Positions 12,061-22,716 of a stretch of 64,000 nt of DNA are shown piece after piece (position 1 is the first letter of the stretch; each line of letters begins with the position of its first letter). The DNA lies in assembly GCA_963978905.1 (NCBI GenBank), contig OZ022257.1, forward strand, positions 53,834,873 through 53,898,872. Reading direction: 5' to 3'. The translations under genes were made by a program, and so were the position numbers. The notes beneath the pieces were generated by a model. That model ran no database searches, was not told where the DNA came from, and saw nothing but the letters and a program-made list of their open reading frames with translations. The DNA is from Trichostrongylus colubriformis. Taxonomy: Eukaryota; Nematoda; Chromadorea; Rhabditida; Trichostrongylidae.

Positions 12061-15000
12061 ATGGATGTCGACGATGTGATCGCAATGTTCCCGAAGATCG
12101 ATCCGTTTCTTATCCGAAAATGGCACTATGCTTTCTACACGTTTTTCGGTTTGAACCACCTTTTCATTTTGATCATGCCTGCCCCCTACTACCTCGTATC
12201 CCTCTCACAGATCTGATTGGGAACAACGTCATCGAATGGAAGGACTTCCAAAGTTTGATTGATGCAATTGGTGCAGTCCGTGGTGAAGGTAGTGAAGACC
12301 ATGTTGCTGCCAAGGTCAGTCTGACCAAAGTATGGAAATCCATGACTGACACTATGAAGAAGGACGTCGAAGATGAGGTAAAGTCAACTTCTTCCTGGAA
12401 ACTGCACGTGCACAGTTCAAAACCCTGTGACAATAGGAAAACTGAAAAGGTCTTATTTTGATTGTAGTTCAGCTTTTATTGTTATAGCACCCATTTCTTT
12501 TGCCTCAGAAATCTGATCACCCCGTTGCCCTCAGTGTGTGTCGTGTAAGAGGGGTGTGTACCCCTATATCAGGATTTCGCACGACGACGAGCGTTGCGCG
12601 ATGCAGTATTTGCGAGCTATGCGTGTCGCTGTAGTTGGGTCTTAGAACGATTACACGTTAATGCTAGGGACGCGATACGCAGTTGACTTGTAATCGCTTC
12701 GGGAGCCAACAACATGGCGCCTTTATCTCGTCCGCATTGTTTCGCTTGCGACATGCCGTGGTGCGAAATCCTGACCTAGGGTACACCCGTGTAAGAGGGG
12801 GTGACGGTTGGGACACACGAATCTAGGCCGTGACCCTGTGACAGCCTATGGCCTTTGCCCTCTGGCATGAATAATTCAGACAATTTGACTATACAACGGA
12901 ACAGACTTGCAAGGAGGACACGTTTTTTATGAACAAATTGTCTGAATTATTTAAGGCTTAGGTCAAAGGCCACAGGCTGTTACAGGGTCACGGCCTAGAT
13001 TCGTGTGTCCCAACCTACACCCGTGTAAGAGGATCCGATCCGGCGGAGCGCTCCCCGTTTTTTCTGACTGCGGTGCTACATCGGCTGATTCTGCTGTACA
13101 CCTGTCGTTCTAACCATGGCCGTGGGTTTGAATGTAAAAACCCTGTAGGAATATAACCGAAAAAGGCAGAAATGGAGCAACGAGAGCCGAAGAAGAGTGC
13201 TCAATTGTGGACAAAAGCTTTAGTCTCGCATGAGACTGGAACCCGCATTTCATTCCGCTTTAGGCTGCCTTTACACTTCGTGATTTTGTGGTCTTGCTTC
13301 TTGCGTTTGCGATTTTGCGGTGGCGACTCCGCATGCGAAATTGCGACATTGCACAATCCCAAGGCCGTAGTCACGCGCAAAAGTGTGACGCTGCAAAATC
13401 GTAAAACCGTAAAATTGCAAATCGCGAGCGCCGACGACGGCTAACATGCTTTGGGAGCTACCTGCAGCTTCCTTGTAACAACTGTTGCATCCCGGGTCGC
13501 GGCAAAAATTAGCAGCTAGCTAAAAGAAGAAGACGGAAGAGAACAGATTGTCAGCAGGTCTATTGGAGGGGACGGTAACGATTCATGGGTAATAAGTGAG
13601 AGAACTGCTCGTACCTTCCACAACACATGAGTGACATTGATAGCGATGCCTGTGGCCTAGGTGCCTTCCCCTTGAATATTCAGGCCGCGAACGGGGTATG
13701 TGGGGGTGCTGGGTGCGAAAAAAAGAAGAGAAAAGAAAAAAGAGAAAGGTAGAAAAAGAGAAAGAGATGAAGAAAGAAGCAAAAGAAAAGAGATTCAGAA
13801 AAACTAAGTACAGTTATTGCCGTACGAGTGTTAATCGCGCGAAAACACGTATTATTGATATTTTATCGGACTTTTTACATTTTCGGAATCAGTTCGTCGA
13901 GCTCTATAAGAAAGTATTACAAGTTTTTGGTTTTTTTTATATCGATATTAGGCCATGTTTTCACATTCTGTAAAGTTTGAGACAAAATTTCCTAGGAATT
14001 TTAGGAGCTGGCCATGAAGTCTTTCCACATCTAATCTGAGTTCACAGATGTGTAGGAATTTTGAAGTTTCTGTCATTTCATATGAGTCTCCGTTCCCTGG
14101 TGTAGCCCTAAACAGCTCCTCCGTGTATACACTGTTGAAAAAACATCTCGTAACTCATTTCCAGACAAGGTTCTCCAATGAAATGTACACCGTTCGGCTC
14201 CCCAGAAAAATCGCTATCGAGTGATATACAAAAATTTACGAGGTGATAGATTCGTTGATTTCGTCATTTCTAGCCCTTTCCTTGTTGTCAATCAACATAT
14301 AGAACTATTGTTAGCCTCGTGCGATTCACGTGCATGAAAGGAAAAGCTGTGGTGCCCTCGTCGGCACCGGCTATTCACGTGAGCTGCGTGGGAAACCGCT
14401 TCGCGCTCGCGATGACGTCATCGATCGTAACCGTTGTCCCACGGCCGTGCGCGTGAATCGCACGCGACCAACAAAAGCTTGAGATGTCGATTGGCAACAA
14501 GGGAAAGGTTGGCAATGAGGAAAATGCAAATTCGTCACCACCGAGATTTTCGTATATCATTCGAGACGTTTTTCGTGGGAAGCGAACGGTGTACATTTAC
14601 CTACGTCTGAAAATGAATAACAAGAGGGTTTGTCAACAGTGTAAACACGGAGGCCCTGTTTAGGACCACACCAAGGAACAGGGGCTCATCTGAATGACAT
14701 AAACTTCGATATCCTTCACAACTACTGGACTCAGATTAGATTTACAAATAAATTTTCCCGCCAGCTCATCAAACTCCAGAAAAATTTTTCCCTCAAACTT
14801 CTCAGAATGTGAAAAAATGGCCTAGTATTGAGTTTAAGAAAATGAAAAACTTGTAGGACCATCCTGTAGAGCTCGACGAGCTTATACCGATTACGTTAAT
14901 AGTCCGCTTAAAATCCGATATGCAACCGATTTATCGCGGAAACACGATTATAACGCGAAAACGCGCTTTCGCCCGATTTTTACAATTTTTAACACTCTTA

Positions 15001-16730
15001 CGGCAACTGTACCATTACGAGCCCTATACCAGAGACCTAACAGAATACCCACCCTCCCACCAACGGACGAACAACTCTTTACCCATAAGGAATTCCGGTG
15101 CGCTCCTTCACGTCACATTTCCACACCAGCGCGATGTGTGCGAGCTAGGGGAGCATTTTCACTTGGATCTTTGAGCTATTACATGACAATTGGATACGGT
15201 GGCCGTGTGATCGCTTTGGGACCCAGCGAAACGACATGACTCGCAGTTATCACATCATCCGCCTCACCTCCGTGGGAAATCCCGTCCCAAGGGTACACAC
15301 CCGGGGATTCCTCAACCAAGGCTTGATTCAGTCTACGACTATGTTTAACCCGATTCATAATAATGACACCAGGACTGATATGCTTTGATGTGGCACACTT
15401 CAATGAGTCACAAATGTTTTCATTAACTAACAGATGTTATTGTTTTTGATCGTTAACGATCACATACCGCAGGCTGTTTAGTTGTGATTGTGAGCATGTT
15501 GTGCCAGGGGCCAGTGCGGCGACGCGTTATCCTCGACTTTGGTTGCTCACCGTGACGACTTTTGAGACATGTTTAACCACATTACAGTTCATTTCACAAC
15601 GGGTGAGAGTTTGTGGAGGGGTCGAGATTCTGTCATTTAAGTCCGTACTCCACCTCCTATCTAGCGCTATCGAATAGACTATAGCCCTTTGCAACATGGC
15701 AAATAAAACGACAAATAATGGTAAATACAAATCTTATAATTGATTAAAGGGAACTGATTCGTTTCGCCTCTGTCTCAGGGAACCGTTTTTGTTGCCACCC
15801 CTGACAGAAGAGATGGGTTTGACCGCTCCACAATCATATGAAATTTTACGAAATTAAAAATAATCCGAATCAATGGGCTCTCTGGAAGTGTGGGTAGTAG
15901 TTAAGATTCTGTTTAGTGGAAATTCAACTCGAAACGAAAATGCCGTATTGACTCTCGGGTGCTAAATCTATCATCCAAAAACGACAGACGACTATTTTTT
16001 GCATACTATCTTCTGAAATAATTAAAATCATTTCAACAATTTTCAGTAATAAATAAAATTTTTGACCGAACATGGCATCTAGTATAGGTTAGGATCCCAA
16101 AATGTTACTTGTACACTTTTATATTCAATTTTTCTTGCTTTGTTTAGCAAGGATGACTCAGTTACGGTGGAAAAAAATTATTTCCTCCTCCATCGTAATA
16201 TGATTAACTATTAATATGCATTGCCCGGCAAGTTGGTTATTTTTTGTTTTCACTCTAACAAATACTCTCACAGATCACACTTCTGGACTGGATCGGAATG
16301 TGGGCCGAATCACTGAAGGGCGAGCAGCCAGCCTGGCAAAAAGCCTATCTCGAATACATGTTCCGTCTACTTGACGCTTCTGGTAGGTGATTCCCAAAAA
16401 ATATCTTTGAAATAAAAGCACATAGTAGTGGAGATTTCAGGTGATGAGCTGGTCGATTTGTCCGAATATATCGAAGTTCTCGGGTACTTCGGCATTTCTC
16501 GAGAAGACGCCATTGCTTGTTTCGACAAATTTGCCGTGGTTCGCTTGGCACCTTTTCCTTTTTTGAATTTTTCTGTATGTTTTGAGATTTTACAGAATCC
16601 TGATGGATGCCAATTCAATGCTATCGATTACGATAGATATGTAAAACTATGGCACCAGTATTTCCATTCGACTGACAACAACGACGTCGGCAACCATCTA
16701 CTCGGCACCGTCTCTGTGGGATCTGAATGA
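12061..16730 (+). CDS. cex-1: Calexcitin / sarcoplasmic calcium-binding-like EF-hand protein
   Basis: Five exons join in frame: 12061-12148, 12211-12377, 16274-16382, 16441-16538 and 16596-16730. The product has about 198 residues, close to the 190-200 usual for calexcitin. Residues 30-41 ([12 protein letters not shown]) match the first EF loop of calexcitin, which carries an IEW-D core. Residues 94-97 (MWAE) and the C-terminal GNHL.GT block are further family marks. Residues 119-130 ([12 protein letters not shown]) form a loop with all calcium ligands; the other loops are degenerate. Intron 4 could instead start three bases earlier, removing one Val. All introns are GT-AG. Intron 2 is 3.9 kb and filled with MITEs, whereas the others are about 60 nt. 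Calexcitins are cytosolic calcium sensors or buffers in neurons and muscle. C. elegans has two paralogues, cex-1 and cex-2; the family is clear to me but the paralogue is not. Confidence 0.85.
12552..12788. mobile_element. Mutator-like MITE (family M1), first of two abutting insertions
   Basis: This 237-bp element in intron 2 of the calexcitin-like gene has TIRs reading GGGTGT..ACCC..TA..TCAGG, then ATTTCGCAC. It is flanked by the 9-bp direct repeat GTGTAAGAG (12543-12551 and 12789-12797). Its interior matches the copies at 7338-7568 and 25945-26179. It is non-coding. Confidence 0.75.
12798..13022. mobile_element. Mutator-like MITE (family M2) inserted at the duplication of its neighbour
   Basis: This 225-bp foldback has about 85-bp arms that contain GGTTGGGACACACGAATC, GGCCGTGACCCTGT and AATAATTCAGACAATTTG. 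It starts directly after the right-hand GTGTAAGAG of element 12552-12788 and is followed by a third copy of the same 9 bases (13023-13031). Its arm sequence is unrelated to M1, so two different families share one target site. Confidence 0.75.
13263..13442. mobile_element. GCG-rich foldback MITE (family F), intron copy
   Basis: The ends read GGCTGCC ... GGCT, and the interior contains TTTGCGATTTTGCGGTGGCG on the left and the complementary CGCTGCAAAATCGTAAAA on the right. It is related to the copies at 21160, 22566, 24419 and 30133. It lies within intron 2 of the calexcitin-like gene. No coding capacity. Confidence 0.55.
13811..15009. mobile_element. 1.2-kb inverted-repeat element with TA target site
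   Basis: The whole interval is one long imperfect palindrome. The outer ends are CAGTTATTGCCGTACGAG on the left and, in reverse complement, CAGTTGCCGTAAGAG on the right, flanked by TA (13809-13810 and 15010-15011). Further paired blocks include GAGCTCTATAAG / TGTAGAGCTCGACG, CTGTTTAGG / CCTAAACAG and the CGTGCGATTCACG pair around the centre. TA duplication and CAGT ends suggest a Tc1/mariner-mobilised MITE. No transposase is seen. It lies in intron 2 of the calexcitin-like gene. Confidence 0.65.
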
Positions 16731-16798
16731 GAACAATAATTTGGAACCTGTCGTGTGTCATATTTTCCACTAAATGCTGTTTATTTGAAGTTGCATGT

Positions 16799-16804
16799 AA
16801 TAAA
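16799..16804 (+). terminator. Poly(A) signal of the calexcitin-like gene
   Basis: AATAAA lies 69 bases after the TGA stop at 16728-16730, followed by overlapping ATAAATAAG. This is a normal distance for a nematode 3' end. Confidence 0.6.
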
Positions 16805-17885
16805 TAAATAAGTGAATAGGTAGCAAACTGAATTATCGTGGTACATTTGAGGGAGGCAATTTCAAATTTCAAAAAAAAAACACATGTATCATCTTTTGAA
16901 AGGCATTTGAACCCGTGTTCGATGGAGTTGTGTTTATAGGAAATACCTGAAACAAGCTACTCCTCTAAGTGAGCATGTGCTGCGCGAAAGGCTTGGAATA
17001 ATACATAAATTTTTAAAATTAATTTAAATTCAAAAAAATCCATTATGCTTTCGAAAAATTTTTAAAAAATTCATCAGAAATGGAAACTAAATTACTGAAA
17101 ATAAAAACACCGGAAATAACCTTGCCTTGGTCTCACCCTCCCTTCGTGTATACCTTCGATAGCCTTTCTTTGGTGCTCGAATATCAGCGACTGCCGACGA
17201 CATAGGTATACCCACTACGCAGCCCTTAAAAAACTGCTGAAGACATAAAAGGATGAAACTTAGTGGATAAAGATTTTGACGTTAATCAATCCCCTGCTGA
17301 GATGCGCTGGTATTCCAGTTTTAAATAACCATGGTGGCAGCTGAATGCCATTTGATCTATACAATCACTTGCGAAAGCCGGCCAACGTTTAACTTACTGT
17401 TTTTATCTACCCAGACAAGTTTTGCAAAGTCCAACCGGGCTTCGTTTTCCGTACCATGGAAGTGAGAATGTGCGCCTTCATTCACTACACCATTTCCGTC
17501 ATCAAACACATACACCCATGAAAATCGAATCAAAAAGCTGCTCAAGATTTAGGTCAATCTTGCTGTTCGATGTGCGACCGCACGTGGTGATTTTACATAT
17601 GCAGTATATACTCTATTTATCAAATCAATTACAGGGAAAGACGATAAGTAGATAACGTATTCCTTGAGAAATAACCCTCCAGCAGTTTTGGAGCTCACTT
17701 GAGCTCGCGAGAATGCAGCCACAAATTTCAAGTTTCACTTTTTGATGGGAGTTTCGCCCCACAGATCACCTCTTTTGGGCTGGAATGCCCTTTCTCAAAG
17801 AATATACTTTGCTAGTTCTTCTTAGCTTCTCACCCATCGTGACGCCTTCGGAATGCTGGTCTCACAGTCTAAGTAAAAGCAGTTA

Positions 17886-18393
17886 CAGTAGCGCTCGAAA
17901 GTATTCGGCCAAAACTTTTTTTGTCGTAACTTTTTTTTCTACTTGACCAAATCAGATGAACTTTTAATATGTGGTGCCCCTACCTATTGCCAACATTCCC
18001 TTCTACTTGAGTGCCGCTTGACTCTTTTCATGGTTTTTTACAAGAATTTACTACAAAACCACCAAAAAAAGGAAAAAGGCTTGGTCAAGAAAAACGGATT
18101 TCTTTACAAAAACAAAACGAGCAAGCCTCAGAGAACATTAATATTCTATAGATTGACCACGACTTTTGATGACAGCGGCACAGCGAGACGGCATAGCGAT
18201 GGCACTCCAAAAACAAAAAATTGCATTTAACCACGTGACTTACACCGTTGAGCGCCAAAATAGTATATTTAGTATGTAGTGTCTCCAAGTACAACATCTA
18301 AAATTTCTCTTAGATCGGTCCAGTTGCAAAAAAAGTTACAAGTGAAAAACCCAGGTGAAAATCCATTTGGCCGAATACTTTTGAGCGCTACTG
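17886..18393 (-). mobile_element. Deleted Tc1-like transposon
   Basis: The terminal inverted repeats read CAGTAGCGCTC.AAAGTATT then CGGCCAAA. A TA precedes the left end (17884-17885); the right flank is CATA, so that copy of the duplication is altered. At 508 bp it is far shorter than the roughly 1.3-1.6 kb of a full Tc1-like element. A transposase C-terminus remains on the minus strand (18138-18209). Confidence 0.7.
18138..18209 (-). pseudogene. C-terminal remnant of a Tc1-like transposase
   Basis: Read on the minus strand, the last 24 codons give WSAIAMPSRCAAVIKSRG, a few more residues and a TAA stop. Tc1/mariner (DDE/D) transposases typically end in a motif like SMPRRCxAVIKAKGGxTKY, so this is a recognisable C-terminus. 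The DDE catalytic domain is absent and upstream frames are closed, so it is not functional. Confidence 0.5.
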
Positions 18394-18751
18394 CATATGT
18401 AGTGCTCTTTCGTGTCATTTGACACGCAACTTCAGCGCGCTTATAAAAACTAGGAAAGTCGAACGCGCTTCGACTGTATATGTTGTAAAGAATGCTTCGC
18501 ATGAAGAACATCGACGTTCGGATTTTTGGATCAAAGTATTGTTCTGATTCTCCATCAGACGATCACTAAAGGGCAGCAGAAAAATTGATGCTATGTATTT
18601 TTGGTCCTCCTCGGTGTATGGTCTTTAAACGAATGATTGATGCTTTTCGTGTCTGTCTCACTCCATGCTATGCAAAAAACATTTTGTCTGAGTGAAAGTG
18701 TCTGAACATCGATTGATCCCTCACATCTCTCTTCTACGCATCATGTAGATA

Positions 18752-20193
18752 CAGTAGCGGTCAAATGTATGCGGCGTTGGATCCTACCCATGAATTTGGC
18801 CAACGTTAACATTTCTCATTCAATTTTTGGTGTTCTGAATGTAATTGGTAATCGATAAAGCAAAACATATTAGCAGAGCGGGGTGTAGGGTGAAGGGTGA
18901 AAATTTATTAAACTGAAAACTCTAAGAATGACTATCTACGTGCCTCTGTGCTGTAAAGTGCAGTCATGATTCCAAATAACGCCTAACAAAGTCTTAGCCT
19001 TATTCCATGTCACTTCCTTCGCACCTACTCGTTTCGATAAGTTTAAGCTTTTTACTACTAATCAAATTTTTGACAGGTTCTGCCATTTACAGAGTCTTCG
19101 GTTGAATGAATTTTTCAATTTTCACCCTGCGCCCTACCCAGCCAAGATACCTTGCTTCATCAAGTAGTAATTGCCTGCAAAACACAAAAAAAATTGAATG
19201 AGAAATGTAAACGATGACCTAAGATTTACGATTAGGATCCAAAACCGCATATGCATGGGGTGCCAAAAGAAAAAGTAATTTTGTCTCCTTCACTTTCAAC
19301 CCCATTTTATCGAACTACAGCAAATTCTGTCGAGATATTATTCTCATCCCCAGATTCAAGAGCAGACCTCATTCTATCACTATACTGTGTGGTAGCCTTG
19401 TGCACGAGCAGGAACGGGAGCGAGGAAAGAGGGAACAAGATGTGTCACCCCAACTGGGCAAAATCCGAAATTTCGTCGCCCTCGTTCACAACCTTGCTAA
19501 GGTCCGTTCACTCTGGGTACCTAAGGGGATTCATACTAGGTGGTGTTCTTTAACATTCCGTTTTTTCGGGGTTCCCAGCGCTCTTCGTTTTCAAGAGCCA
19601 AAACGTGTCCTTACCACTGAAACCCCTCCGGAGGAGGACTTGAGGCATGAAAATGATACTTCGGATCATAGCAGCCTTGTCCAAGCAGCAGGGGCTCTGT
19701 GACTTCCATGGACCGAAGGGCCAATCCTCAGAAAGCTTCCCACAAAAGACCTACCACGGAGCCTGGCTTCACCGTTTTAAGCAGACCTTGCTACTGTAGG
19801 TACTCCAAGCCCGACTGCGCCGAATGAAAGCTCCATATTTTCATAAAGGTGAACGTAGGGAGCAACAGCCTGTTCCTACTTTTAGATAAACATTTCGGGA
19901 ATATTTCGCCCCAATCTTTTATCACTTTCGTTTCCCTATGTTTTGTATAATTGGCAGATGTGAGTCGTGGGCAAAATTACTTTTTTTGGCACCCCCTGTA
20001 TATTTTTGACCGCCACTGTATAATATACATATAGGCATACTTGAACCATCAGCTCAGTTATGCCGAAGTGGGTTTAATTAGGAAACATGTAAAAAGCCTC
20101 GGTGGAAAAGGTCATGAAAGGTCTGGCTAACAAAAAACCTTGGCTCTTGACATGGTTAGAATCCAAAACAGCATATATTTTTGACCTCTATTG
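18752..20193. mobile_element. TA-flanked long-TIR element inserted at the foldback centre
   Basis: The left end is CAGTAGCGGTCAAA and the right end in reverse complement is CAATAGAGGTCAAAAATATA. TA flanks both (18750-18751 and 20194-20195), and the surrounding bases ATGTAGA / TCTACAT are themselves complementary. Two further inverted copies of its terminal sequence lie inside: one ending at 19250, and one ending CCGCCACTG at 20018. That indicates a nested or partly duplicated copy. No intact ORF for a transposase is present. Confidence 0.55.
19252..19998. mobile_element. 747-bp MITE nested in the previous element
   Basis: The ends are inverted copies of GGGGTGCCAAAA then AAAGTAATTTTG (19257 onward and 19968-19996), with TA at 19250-19251 and 19999-20000. 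Removing it rejoins GGATCCAAAACCGCATA to TTTTTGACCGCC, which restores the right TIR of the host element. This shows it is a later insertion. The open frames inside do not resemble a transposase. Confidence 0.65.
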
Positions 20194-21159
20194 TATCTAC
20201 ATGTTGCCTAGAAGCACTATGTGAGGGAACAACCAAAGTTCAGGCACTTTCATTCTAACAAAATGTTTTTTGCATAGCATGGGATGAGGCAGATACGAAA
20301 AGCAATCAATCATTCGTTGAAGACCTCACACCGACGAGGACCAGGAATACGTGCATAAAATGGTTTTGCTGCCCTTTAGCAACCGTCTCACGGAAAAGCA
20401 GCAGTGTACGTCGATCCAAAGCTCCGAATCGATTCGATCGATGTTCTTCATGCGATCCAATCACTTACTACCTATACATTCCGAGCGCGTTCGACGTTCC
20501 TACTTTTTACGAACGCGCTGAACTCGGGTGTCAAATGACACGAAGGAGCACTACATATAAGTGCTTGTACCTAGAATGTGAGAAGCACACTTTAAAGGCG
20601 CCGCCATGGATGAGAAGACAATAAGAACTAGCAAGATGCATTCTTTGAGAAAGGGCATTTTGGCCTTGAAGAGGTGATCCGTGGGCAAAACTATCAAAAC
20701 GTGCTACTTGAATTCTATCAAAAGGGGCTACTTGAAATTTCTACACGCTCTTCAAAGCATCGTTTCTAAGACAATACATTAGTATTCCGAGTTGTTGCGA
20801 ACCGAGGGCAGCGTTCGCAGCTGGGTAACTTTGCCCCTCGTCCGTCCGCATCTTCCCCACCGTCTAATGATGCAGGGGGAGCGAAAGCGAATAAATTTTT
20901 TGGGTTCACTTCTTGGATTATCGATTGTTGTAGTCCTAATTTCTCCACTATCACACTACCGATCACCTCGGCTTTCATACTCCACAGCTATTCCACTGTC
21001 TGTCGAAAATACCCTTGGCGGTGCTCTCAAGTCGCCTACAGACTCAACATACATCCCCGTGGAGATCATTTTCCCGTATTGATGTAGTGCGCCAACGTCC
21101 CTGTATTCGTTACGACAAATGTCCAGCTTTGGAATGTTGCTAAACTCGTGCTCGATTAG

Positions 21160-21323
21160 ACTGCCGTCAGACTTATTTTGGATTCTGCGAATTTGTGATT
21201 TTGCGGTGTCACGGCTCCGCACCCGAAGTTGTGGCATTGCCCAACTCAAAGTTGTCGTACAGCGTGCGAAAGTGCGACGTCGCAGAAACGCAGAATCAAA
21301 AATCGCAAAGTATGATGGCGGCC
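21160..21323. mobile_element. GCG-rich foldback MITE (family F)
   Basis: The left end is CTGCCGTCAGACTT and the right end in reverse complement is GGCCGCCATCATACTTTGCG. The interior holds GATTTTGCGGTGTCACGGCT and its partner AGTGCGACGTCGCAGAAACG. It belongs to the same family as 22566, 24419 and 30133. Non-coding. Confidence 0.6.
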
Positions 21324-21369
21324 TGAGAGCACTAGCTATTCTGCTAATCCGTCGCAGTAATTACTTATA

Positions 21370-21470
21370 TACACCCTAAGCAGAGTAATGGTAACTGACT
21401 CTGCACTACATGCATGTGGATCGAATCCTGTTCTGTGTGAGCACTCCTTCGCAATGCTCTATAGTCACGC
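21370..21470 (+). mobile_element. tRNA-like SINE remnant
   Basis: GCAGAGTAATGGTAACTGACTC resembles a D arm, and GTGGATCGAATCCTG carries a good B box (GGATCGAATCC), spaced as in a tRNA. No acceptor stem pairs cleanly, so it is called a SINE remnant and not a tRNA gene. Confidence 0.45.
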
Positions 21471-22565
21471 TCCTCCTGGCGCGTAAGGATGCTGATTTCT
21501 GCACTCATCCGTCATGGTACGAGGAAAAACGAAAACCAAAAATCAGCTCGTCAAAATGAAAAGTTAAAACCGCCCATTTCTCAGATACGACTCCCTCTCT
21601 CAATGAATCAAAAACAACCCATACTGAATCGAGAGCATTCATCTGTCAAGCTACGGTAATTTTCGGTATCGTTTTGGCAAAGGGTGTCGCAGCGCTTATG
21701 TGGTTCCTTCGCGCGAATCGATCATACTGAAGTCGCTGTTTTGCTGTTCTCTGAGAGCGTGATACTACATCTCGACATGAAAACGCCTTGTCCATCGCTT
21801 ACCTTTTCGGCAATCTTTTCAGTCAATCGCGTATACAGTACCTTAGCGGTGGGTGGTGGTTATCTTAGGCCATTGCGCGAAATCTCGTCGAATCGACCTC
21901 GAAACGACCACTTCAAAGGCTGAAGCCGCTTTGAAAAACTTCTTACTGTCATCTACGATTGCCAGTGTGACCGCATCACTTTAAGAGAGCCACTCCCTCA
22001 AGGATGGTCTGCTTTTTCCGCCACCGATCGCAAAAAGAGTAGCACTGCAGAAAAGAATAGTCGACTTCAAGGCGAGTATTGATCCTTCAGAATTCGAAAA
22101 CATGAAGTTTCGCCATTCAAATCGTCACCACATACGACCTTCTGTTTGCTAATAACCGACCGTGGTCAGACTAATCAGAAATCGCATCTTCGTCGTCCGG
22201 CGGCTGTCGTGGCAGCGTTTTTTGTTTTTTCGAAACCGTTCAGCCGCTTTGTCGTTGGTTTTTTGGGTGGTGGTCGATTCGCATTTCGGCACCTAGCGAA
22301 TCTCATGTAGCACATCCAAAAAAACGACACATCATTAGCGGATCAAAGCGAGTTCGACTCTCTTGTTCGACTTTTTTCCACAGCGACAACGACCTTGACG
22401 TCTTCGGCTGTTACAACCATAATCACTGGACATCGCAGTTCAAATGTGTAATCTTTTTCATATTCACTCTCCGGATTAGCCTTCACGGGAAGTGAAAATG
22501 TTTTCACGTGGTGCTGACCTTTTGCACGCGACTCCTTTAGCCCTCATGAAAGTGGTGGCACCCAT

Positions 22566-22716
22566 GGGCCGCCGTCAGACTTTGCGTTTTTGCGATTCTG
22601 CGGTGCCGCGGCTCTGCAGGTGAGGTTGCGCCATTGCACAATCTCATGGTCGCGGTATCGCCTGCGAAATATGTCGCCGCAAAATCGCGAAATCGCAAGA
22701 TTTCGAGGTCGCGGCC
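22566..22716. mobile_element. GCG-rich foldback MITE (family F)
   Basis: The left end GGGCCGCCGTCAGACTTTGCG is mirrored by the right end CGAAATCGCAAGATTTCGAG then GTCGCGGCC. The middle contains the family blocks GATTCTGCGGTGCCGCGGCT and GCCATTGCACAATCTCA. Non-coding. Confidence 0.6.

Larger units (their letters stand above)
17720..20745. mobile_element. Foldback element with nested Tc1/mariner-type insertions
   Basis: The left arm (about 17720-17883 plus 18394-18749) and the right arm (about 20196-20745) are inverted repeats of each other. Matching blocks include ACAGATCACCTCTT, AAGAATATACTTTGCTAGTTC, GTGTCATTTGACAC, ATGAAGAACATCGA, CAAAAAACATTTTGT and ATGTAGATA. Three insertions interrupt it: 17886-18393 in the left arm, 18752-20193 at the centre, and 19252-19998 inside that. 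The outer edges are approximate and no target duplication is certain. Confidence 0.6.

Noticed and set aside
15140..15310. Further M1 MITE copy (GGGTACACACCC end, TTTGGGACCCAGCG block)
   Set aside because: Only the right end and one inner block can be matched; the left end and target duplication could not be found, so no element is called.
19251..19702. Two 100-codon plus-strand ORFs
   Set aside because: They lie inside a MITE, overlap in different frames and show no transposase motif.
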